A DNA stretch of 47,614 nt from Myxococcales bacterium (lineage in GTDB: Bacteria; Myxococcota_A; Polyangia; Polyangiales; Polyangiaceae). Every line of letters begins with the position of its first letter. The stretch's first letter is position 1. The stretch covers positions 1 to 47,614 of the forward strand of contig SHZB01000005.1 in NCBI GenBank assembly GCA_009692485.1, given 5' to 3'. Under the pieces are notes generated by a model. The model was given only the letters and a program-made list of their open reading frames with translations. It was not told the origin of the DNA and made no database searches. Positions 9,053 to 16,303 of this stretch are shown here, piece by piece. A program made the translations under genes and the position numbers.

Positions 9053-11524
9053 TTGATCGAGCGCCGCACCAAGGTCTGCGTAACGGCGATCGAGTTGAGA
9101 TGGAATGCCTTGAAGAAGCCTGAGCAAGAACCCCGGCTTGGCTTTCAGCCCGGGATGGTGATCGGTGGCAAGTTCGCGTTGCTCGAGCAGGTGGGCAAGG
9201 GCGCGATGGGCTGCGTCTTTCTCGCGACGGATACTCGGCTCAATCGTCAGGTGGCCATCAAGCTCGTGTTGCCGCGCTTTGCGCGCGAGCCTGAGGTGAT
9301 GCGCCGGTTCTTGCGAGAAGCGCAGGCCACAGCCGCGATCGTGCATCCCAACGTGGTCGGCGTATACGAGATGGGCGAGCACTCGGACGGCTCGTACTTC
9401 ATCGTGCATGAGCTGCTCCGCGGTCCATCCTTGCGCGAAGAGCTGAACAGGAGCGGCCGCATGTCGCCGGAGAGCGCGCTCGACGTCGTGCTGCCCGTGA
9501 TCAGCGCGCTCGAGCGTGCCCACCGCATGGGGATCGTCCATCGCGACGTGAAGCCGGAGAACATCGTGTTGACGCGCGGCGATGGCGGCGCGGTGATCCC
9601 CAAGCTCATCGACTTCGGTGTCGCGAAGGCGCCGCGCTTGGTGCGGGGCACGCCGACCTACGACGGAGAACAACTCGGCACGCCGGCCTACATGTCGCCC
9701 GAGCAAGTCCACGGAGACCGCAGCATCGATGCGCGCACCGACATCTGGGCCATCAGCGCGGTCCTCGCCGAGATGATCACGGGCGAGCGCGTGTTTCCAG
9801 GGCCGAGCGACGCGGTGACCTTCGTGCAGATCCTCACCGAGACCGCAGACCGCGTCGCCAAGGCGGTAGGACGACTACCGAGCGGCATCGCGCCCGTCGT
9901 CCTTCGGGCGCTCGCCATCGCGCCGACGCAACGATTCTCGGGCATGGATGAGCTGCGCATTGCGCTGCAAAATGGCGCGGGTCGCTCGCCGCTCGCGACC
10001 TATCCGACGAGCTCCGACGATGCGCGGCGCGCGGCCGAGCTGGCGACGTTTCTGCAGACGCCGCTCGTCTTCGACGAAGGGCGGATCTCGCGCTATCGCG
10101 AGGCCACGCGCGAGCCGAGCGACGATAAGGACGCCGATGATCGCGCCGTTGTAGATCCGACGCAGGCAGCGACGCATGCGCTCGAGCAGAACCAGCTTCG
10201 CGAGGCCGTAGCGCTCGCCAAGCGCGTCCTCGAGGGCGCCCCGGAGCCGACCGTCGCCGGGCGCATGCTGCTCGTGGTCGCGATCGCGCAGCTGTGGCTC
10301 GGCGAGTTCGTCGAGTGCCGAGACGCAGCGCGCCGCGCGATGGAATTGTTCGACGCCGGCACCACCGGTTGGTTCGTGGCCGCGGGCCAGCTCGCCACTG
10401 CGCTCGGAAATCTGAGCCGCGCCAACGAGCTCGATCAATTGCTGCATGACCTTCGCGAGAACGTGCCGAACCCGCGGGACAGCGCCGCGCACACGGTGGC
10501 AGCGAGCCGCCTCGGAGTCGCGCTCCTGCAGTCCGGTCGAATGGAGGACGCAGAGCAGCTGTTCGAGAAATTCATTCGCCATGCGAGCAGCGAGACGGAC
10601 AGGCTCGTCGGCGCTTGGCAAGACGTGATGCGCTCGACCTTCGCGCAGCAGCTCGGCGATCCGAGCGGGTATCTCACGTACGCAGAGCGCGCCGTGGAGC
10701 AATTCACGCTGAAGGGCGACGTGCGCAACGCTTGCCACCAGCGCGTGAATCTCGGCGACGCGTACATGCAGCTTGGCGCCTACGCGCGTGCCGAGCAGAC
10801 CTTTCGCGAGCTGTTGGTCGTGGCCGAGCCGATGCAGCTCATGCTGACGGCGCCCGCGCGCGTGAACCTTGGCTTCGCGCTCGCACGCTGCGGACGTCTC
10901 GACGCGGCGCACGACGTGCTCGAGTTGGGCCTGAGTCAGGCGGTCGCCCATGGCATGCAGCGCTTTGCTGCGGCGGGCAGCAGCTACCTGGCCGTGGTGC
11001 TCGCCGCCGCGGGCAAGCTCGAGCGAGCGGAGGCCGTGGCGCGACGAGGCGTGCTCGATGCAAGCGTCTCGCGATCGCTGTCCGCCGCGGCGCACGCGAT
11101 CCTCGCCGGTACTTTGTTGATGCAGAACCGCTTCGCCGAGGCGCTCGAGCCGGCGACCATCGCGGCCCGCACGCTCGAAAGCCTGGGCACGGTCGAGGAA
11201 GGTGAGATGTTGATCCGGCTCGTTCACACGACGGCGCTGGCGACCAACGGACGTGAAGACGAGGCCCGCGAGGCCATCATGCTGGCGAGCCGCCGGCTGC
11301 GCTCTCGCACGCGCAGAATCGCAGATGCCGGATGGCGCAAGAGCTTCCTCCGCAACGTGCTCGAGAACTCGCGCACCCTCGCGCTCGCCCGTTATTGGCT
11401 CGAGCAACCGACTGAAGCGCGACACGCCGCGAGGCGCCTGGCAGGCAGCATTCTCGGGGTCGGCAGCCGCGTGAACTCCGATGGCGGCTCGCGCCCACTG
11501 ATCGACGACGACGCGAGCGACTAG
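9053..11524 (+). CDS. Ser/Thr protein kinase with C-terminal TPR-like helical region
   Basis: VGKGAMGCVFLATDTRLNRQVAIKLV, HRDVKPENIVL, LIDFGVAK, GTPAYMSPEQ; long Ala/Leu helical repeats after the kinase domain. Start could be internal (ATG 9155). Confidence 0.88.
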   Translation: MIERRTKVCVTAIELRWNALKKPEQEPRLGFQPGMVIGGKFALLEQVGKGAMGCVFLATDTRLNRQVAIKLVLPRFAREPEVMRRFLREAQATAAIVHPNVVGVYEMGEHSDGSYFIVHELLRGPSLREELNRSGRMSPESALDVVLPVISALERAHRMGIVHRDVKPENIVLTRGDGGAVIPKLIDFGVAKAPRLVRGTPTYDGEQLGTPAYMSPEQVHGDRSIDARTDIWAISAVLAEMITGERVFPGPSDAVTFVQILTETADRVAKAVGRLPSGIAPVVLRALAIAPTQRFSGMDELRIALQNGAGRSPLATYPTSSDDARRAAELATFLQTPLVFDEGRISRYREATREPSDDKDADDRAVVDPTQAATHALEQNQLREAVALAKRVLEGAPEPTVAGRMLLVVAIAQLWLGEFVECRDAARRAMELFDAGTTGWFVAAGQLATALGNLSRANELDQLLHDLRENVPNPRDSAAHTVAASRLGVALLQSGRMEDAEQLFEKFIRHASSETDRLVGAWQDVMRSTFAQQLGDPSGYLTYAERAVEQFTLKGDVRNACHQRVNLGDAYMQLGAYARAEQTFRELLVVAEPMQLMLTAPARVNLGFALARCGRLDAAHDVLELGLSQAVAHGMQRFAAAGSSYLAVVLAAAGKLERAEAVARRGVLDASVSRSLSAAAHAILAGTLLMQNRFAEALEPATIAARTLESLGTVEEGEMLIRLVHTTALATNGREDEAREAIMLASRRLRSRTRRIADAGWRKSFLRNVLENSRTLALARYWLEQPTEARHAARRLAGSILGVGSRVNSDGGSRPLIDDDASD

Positions 11525-11687
11525 CTACCAGAGCGCCGCTGACTCAGGTCCCGATTCTTCGGATCAGGACGCGCTCGAATCGACGGGTATTCCGACGCCC
11601 CGAGCTGGCGACGGCATCGCATGAGGCTCAAACTTCGGTGCGATTGACGCGGCACTCGCGACATTTGGTCCGCGGCATTTGGTCCTC

Positions 11688-11701
11688 GATTCGAGCGAAT
11701 C
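11688..11701. promoter_or_regulatory. Palindrome GATTCG-AG-CGAATC upstream of the BMC gene (candidate operator)
   Basis: Perfect 6-bp arms, about 30 bp upstream of ATG 11733; flanked by direct repeat catttggtcc x2. Confidence 0.3.
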
Positions 11702-11732
11702 AAAGCACTAACGTCCGCGCCCGAGGAACCAC

Positions 11733-12365
11733 ATGGCCAGCGACGTACCCGGGTTTCAGCTTCGTGCTTACGTGTTCATCGATTCGCTGCAGCCGCAGCT
11801 CGCGCAGTACATGGCGAAGACCAATCGCGTGTACGACCCGCGCGAGTACGACGCCGCGCTGTTCCTCGAGATCGCGCCGGCGATGGAGATCCACGCGAAG
11901 ATCGATCAGGCGCTGAAGGCCACGCGCGTGAAGCTTGGCTCGATGGTGACCGAGCGTGTCTTCGGGATGATGCAGGTGCACCACGAAGATCAGGGTGAGG
12001 TGCGCGCCGCGGGCGAGGCGGTGCTGTCGGCGTCGGGGCTGAAGGTCACTCACCGGGCGCCGTGCAAGATTCTTCAGAACAAGATCATCCGCGCGGTCGA
12101 GCAAGATCACGCGATCGCCTTCACGGGACTCTCGTCGGGCAACATGGTGCACGCGGGCGAGTCGGTCCTCATCATGGAGGCCGAGCCCGCCGCCTATTTG
12201 TCGATCGCCTGCAACGAGGCGCTCAAGGCCGCCGAGGTGAAGCTCATCGACATCATCGTGTGGGGCGCGTCCGGGCGGCTCATCCTCGCCGGCACCGAGG
12301 CGCACATCGACTTTGCGGCCGCAGCGGCGACCTCCGCGCTCGAGCAGCTTAACCGCGGGCTCTGA
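11733..12365 (+). CDS. Bacterial microcompartment shell protein, tandem BMC domain (BMC-T)
   Basis: ALFLEIAPAMEIHAKIDQALKATRVKLGSMVTERVFGMMQVHHEDQGEVRAAGEAVL and ESVLIMEAEPAAYLSIACNEALKAAEVKLIDIIVWGASGRLILAGTEAHIDFAAAAA are two BMC-type folds. Confidence 0.85.
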   Translation: MASDVPGFQLRAYVFIDSLQPQLAQYMAKTNRVYDPREYDAALFLEIAPAMEIHAKIDQALKATRVKLGSMVTERVFGMMQVHHEDQGEVRAAGEAVLSASGLKVTHRAPCKILQNKIIRAVEQDHAIAFTGLSSGNMVHAGESVLIMEAEPAAYLSIACNEALKAAEVKLIDIIVWGASGRLILAGTEAHIDFAAAAATSALEQLNRGL

Positions 12366-12587
12366 AGTGGGGCCCGGGACGTGGCTCGTTCAAGATCCAG
12401 TCACGGCTCACGAAGTGTGAGCGCAGCCTACGCAGATTCCGCCCTCGGTCGCCGCTTCGGCGCGCGTCGATGCCCGTAATTATGCGGAATTCGTGCGGAA
12501 CGCGGAGCGCCGCGACCGCCAGCGGTCCGAAGCCTCGCCTCGCATGCGACGGCCTCACGCTGGCGCGGTTCCTGCCATGCCCAAGGC

Positions 12588-13787
12588 ATGTCACCTCGCT
12601 CGCACGACCACTCCCTGCGGCACGCCCTCGGCGCACCTGGCTCGGTCCTTCGCGCAACCGCTGCGCTCCTTCTCGCCACAGCGCCGCTCCTTCGCGCCAC
12701 AGCGCCGCTCCTTCTCGCCACAGCGTCGATAGGCGCGTGCTCGGGCGAGATCGGCTCACGGCTGAGCCTTAACGTTACCGACGCGAGCGGGGCGGGCGGG
12801 CAGCAAGATGCATCCGGCGCGGGCGGCTTCGAGCCCGGCGACGACGCGGGCACGGGCGGCACGCAGCAGTGCGCGGGAGTGGAGAACGAGGCCACGAAGA
12901 TCCCGGTCTCGATGTTCATCGCTGTCGACAAGAGCGGCTCGATGGAGGACTCCAACAAGTGGAACAACGCGAAGAGCGCGTTCTCGAAATTCTTCGTCGA
13001 TCCGGCCGCCGACTCGCTCAACGTAGCGCTGCGCTTCTGGCCGGACGCGGGCTGCGACACGAGCTGCAACGTGGCCACTTGCGCCATGCCACAAGCTCCC
13101 CTTGGCTCGCTCGCGGATCAGGCCCACGAGCAGGCCCTCGTGAATCTCTTCAACGCGAAAACTCCCGGCGGCCCAACCCCGATGGATGCCGCGCTCGCCG
13201 GCGCGACAGAGTGGGCCATCGAGCAGCAGGCGCAAGCCGGGACGAGCGAGAAGGTGGTGGTCGTGCTCGTGACCGACGGCGAGCCCAACGGCTGCAACGA
13301 GAACATCAACGCGATCGCCAAGCACGCGGAGAACGCGTACGCCAAGGCGCAAATTCTCACCTTCGCCGTCGGGATGCAGGGCTCGAACGAGGCGCAGATG
13401 GACGTCATCGCGAAGGCGGGCATGACCACCGCAGGGTTCTTCATCGGCAATGGCAACGCCGAGGCGGAGCTGCTCTTGGCGCTGAAGGCGATTCAAGAGA
13501 GCATCGTCGCGTGCTCGTACACGATGCCGATAAGCGACGACCCGGACCAGGTGGTCGATCCGGCGCAGGTGAACCTCAGCTACACGCCCGGCGACGGCGG
13601 CGCGACGGTCGACTTCACGCAGGTTGCGAGCGAGAACGCATGCGCGGGAGGCCAAGAGGCCTGGTACTACGACGATCCCAACGCGCCGACCGCCATCGTG
13701 TTGTGCCCCGCGGCATGCGAGAAGGTCCAGGCCGACGACGCCGCGAAGATCAAGGTCGTGCTCGGCTGCGCCACCAAGGTGAAGTGA
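12588..13787 (+). CDS. von Willebrand factor A domain lipoprotein
   Basis: MIDAS-like AVDKSGSMED; VVVVLVTDGEPNGC; lipobox LLLATASIGAC followed by Gly/Ala linker; start uncertain. Confidence 0.78.
   Translation: MSPRSHDHSLRHALGAPGSVLRATAALLLATAPLLRATAPLLLATASIGACSGEIGSRLSLNVTDASGAGGQQDASGAGGFEPGDDAGTGGTQQCAGVENEATKIPVSMFIAVDKSGSMEDSNKWNNAKSAFSKFFVDPAADSLNVALRFWPDAGCDTSCNVATCAMPQAPLGSLADQAHEQALVNLFNAKTPGGPTPMDAALAGATEWAIEQQAQAGTSEKVVVVLVTDGEPNGCNENINAIAKHAENAYAKAQILTFAVGMQGSNEAQMDVIAKAGMTTAGFFIGNGNAEAELLLALKAIQESIVACSYTMPISDDPDQVVDPAQVNLSYTPGDGGATVDFTQVASENACAGGQEAWYYDDPNAPTAIVLCPAACEKVQADDAAKIKVVLGCATKVK
12644..12727 (+). repeat. 21-bp tandem repeat encoding signal-peptide core
   Basis: gctccttctcgccacagcgcc / gctccttcgcgccacagcgcc / gctccttctcgccacagcgtc plus one degenerate upstream copy; translates VLRATAA-LLLATAP-LLRATAP-LLLATAS. 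Confidence 0.85.
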
Positions 13788-13838
13788 GCGGCAAGCAAGC
13801 ACGCTGAGCGCCGCACGCTGGCCGAGTGGCGGGCTCAC

Positions 13839-13964
13839 GCTATTGGCAAGTCGCTATTGGCTTTGCGCTATTGGCAAGTCGCTATTGGCAATTCGCTATT
13901 GGCAAGTCGCTATTGGCATTGCGCTATTGGCAATTCGCTATTGGCAATTCGCTATTTGCTTTGC
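13839..13964. repeat. 14-bp tandem repeat array, 9 copies (cgctattggcaakt)
   Basis: Nine consecutive 14-mers read directly; includes the stop codon of the minus-strand ligase gene. Confidence 0.93.
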
Positions 13965-16269
13965 GCTGGGCCTCGTACTCGGCGCGGAGCACGCGGCGCA
14001 TGACCTTGTTCGAGGCCGTGCGCGGCAGTGACGGGACCGAGATGACCTCGTGGGGCTTGAAGAGTGGATTGAGATTTTCCGCGATCGCCCGAGAAAACTG
14101 GCGTTTTCGCTCCTCGGGGCTCGCCGCATCCGGCTGTCCCTCGACGCAATAAATGACGAGCAGGCTGGGGCCGCCGCCCTCCGGTGGCACGGCGACCGCG
14201 GCGGTCTCGAACACGCCGGAGACGGCATTGCAGACGCGCTCGAGCTCGGCGCTGCTGGTCTTGATGCCGCCGAGATTCATGGTGTCATCCACCCGTCCGA
14301 GCGCGCGGAAGTAACCGCCCGGGAGCCGCTCTATCTGGTCGCCGTGGCGCCGGAGCACCTCGCCATCGGGGCCCGCCGGCATCCCCGCGAAGTAAATCTC
14401 GTGATGATCCCGGTTCTTCAGCCGATTCGAGCTGCCGCAGAGCGGGGCGACGAGCGCGAGCTCGCCGGTGTCGGCGGGGCTACCGGCCTCATCGAGGAGG
14501 ACGAACGCGCAGCCCATCGCCGGCGTGCTGAAGCAGCTTGGCGCCTGCGGCTGGAGCACGCTGCCGGTGAGGTAGCCGCCGCCGATCTCGGTACCGCCGC
14601 AGTACTCGATGATGGGCAGATACCCGTGCTTGGCCGCGAGCCAGTGCATCTCGAGCGGAGTCGATGCCTCCCCGGTCGAGCTGAAGGCGCGCAGGCTCGA
14701 CCAGTCGAGGCCCCGCATGCAGTCCGTCGCCTTCCAGGTCTTCACGAGGCTCGGAACGACCCCGAGCAAGGTCACGCGCGCGTCCGCGACGAACTCTCCG
14801 AACTCGCGGCCGAGCGGACTGCCATCGTAGAGAGCGAGCGTCGCGTCGTTGAGCAGGCTTGCGTAGATGAGCCAGGGCCCCATCATCCAGCCTAGATTCG
14901 TGGGCCAACAGACGACGTCGCCCGGTCGGACGTCGTGATGGACGTGCGCGTCGGCGGCGGCCTTGATGGGAGTGACTTGCGTCCATGGGATCGCCTTCGG
15001 ATCGCCCGTCGTGCCCGAAGAAAACAGCAGGTTGGTATCGGCCTCGACGTCGGCTCGCGCGAAGGGCGTATCGCGGTCCGTGCCGAGCGCGAGGAAGTCG
15101 GGCCACGTGAGATCGTCATCGCGAAGTGCTAGCGCGAGCGCACCGTCACGAGCGAGCACGACCGCGCGCGGAGGCTCGGCGGCGAGCACCCGTGAATAGA
15201 GCGGGAGCGTCTTCGACCCGCGCACGATGACGTCTTCGGTGAAGACGAGCTTGGCCTCGCCGAGGCGAAGGCGAGTCGCGATCTCCGGCCCCGCGAAGCT
15301 GTCCGCGATCGATACGACGACGCCCCCCATGCGGACGATGCCGAGGTAGATGACCACCGACTCGTAGGTCATGGGCATGTCGATGGCGATGCCGTCGCCG
15401 GCGGCGAGGCCGAGGGTGACGAGCGATGCGGCGACGCGATGAGTGTCCTCGCGAAGCTCGCCAAGGGAGCGAGACTCGAGCGCCCTACCCTCACGGCGAA
15501 ACACGACGGCGGGTCGTTCGGTGACGCTGCCGGCGCTCGTACCTGCGCTCGTACCTGCGGTCATACCTGCGGTCATACCTGCGCTCGTACCTGCGCTCGT
15601 ACCTGCGGTCATACCTGCGGTCATACCTGCGGTCATACCTGCGGTCATACCGGCGGCGATGCGCGGAGCGGCGGCATGGCCCACGCGGCTGTCGGCGTGG
15701 ATGGCCGCGTCGTGGCCAAGGACGACCTTGCCGCGCTCGAGCGCACACTCGGCGATGTTGAGCCGCATTCCGGCGAACCAGCGCGCCGCTTCGGCACCGT
15801 GGCTGATATCGAGCACTGCGCGCGGAGCCTCCTCCGGTACGACGCCGAGCCGCACGAGCAGCGCCGCCCAATAGCGGTCGGGCTCGCGCACCGAGAGCGC
15901 GTGGAGGTCCGCGAACGACGCCACTCCGAATGCGTGCATCAAGGTCGCGGCGTTCGAGCGGGTGAGCTCGCGCTCGCCGGGGACGAAGAGCGGCGGCGGC
16001 CCATCGGTGGCCTCGTTCCAACCCTCAAATGCGCACGCATGCACGAGCCGATGCACGTCGAACGCGAGCCAGGGGCCAAGCACGCGGGTGACGCGACGCC
16101 ATGACTCGTGCCAGTCCGTGCTGCCGTCGTGCCACGCGGATGCGATCGCGCTCGCGAGTTCACGCGCCTCGGCGACGTCGATCCCACAAACCGCAAGAAG
16201 CGCGTCCGCCGACAGAGCGTCGATGTTCCCGCGCCGCTCTAGCCGCTTCATCGCGTGGAAGAATGCCAC
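13924..16269 (-). CDS. AMP-forming acyl/acetyl-CoA synthetase (ligase) family protein
   Basis: NLLFSSGTTGDPKAIPWTQ, PTNLGWMMGPWLIYASLL, IEYCGGTEIGGGY, YFRALGRVDDTMNLGGIKTSSAELERV, SKVMRRVLR-like C-terminus (PRTASNKVMRRVLRAEYE). Confidence 0.87.
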   Translation of the reverse strand: MAFFHAMKRLERRGNIDALSADALLAVCGIDVAEARELASAIASAWHDGSTDWHESWRRVTRVLGPWLAFDVHRLVHACAFEGWNEATDGPPPLFVPGERELTRSNAATLMHAFGVASFADLHALSVREPDRYWAALLVRLGVVPEEAPRAVLDISHGAEAARWFAGMRLNIAECALERGKVVLGHDAAIHADSRVGHAAAPRIAAGMTAGMTAGMTAGMTAGTSAGTSAGMTAGMTAGTSAGTSAGSVTERPAVVFRREGRALESRSLGELREDTHRVAASLVTLGLAAGDGIAIDMPMTYESVVIYLGIVRMGGVVVSIADSFAGPEIATRLRLGEAKLVFTEDVIVRGSKTLPLYSRVLAAEPPRAVVLARDGALALALRDDDLTWPDFLALGTDRDTPFARADVEADTNLLFSSGTTGDPKAIPWTQVTPIKAAADAHVHHDVRPGDVVCWPTNLGWMMGPWLIYASLLNDATLALYDGSPLGREFGEFVADARVTLLGVVPSLVKTWKATDCMRGLDWSSLRAFSSTGEASTPLEMHWLAAKHGYLPIIEYCGGTEIGGGYLTGSVLQPQAPSCFSTPAMGCAFVLLDEAGSPADTGELALVAPLCGSSNRLKNRDHHEIYFAGMPAGPDGEVLRRHGDQIERLPGGYFRALGRVDDTMNLGGIKTSSAELERVCNAVSGVFETAAVAVPPEGGGPSLLVIYCVEGQPDAASPEERKRQFSRAIAENLNPLFKPHEVISVPSLPRTASNKVMRRVLRAEYEAQRKANSELPIANCQ
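15535..15654 (-). repeat. In-frame 12-bp tandem repeat (10 copies) inside the ligase gene
   Basis: gctcgtacctgc and ggtcatacctgc in the order AABBAABBBB'; encodes AGMT/AGTS tetrapeptides. Confidence 0.95.
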
Positions 16270-16303
16270 GTATGCAGGCTCGGGCGCACCGCAACCGAGC
16301 GCG

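Noticed and set aside
13924-14300. Repeat array as the end of a transposon or IS
   Set aside because: No inverted terminal repeats, target-site duplication or transposase ORF adjacent; period-14 direct repeats only.
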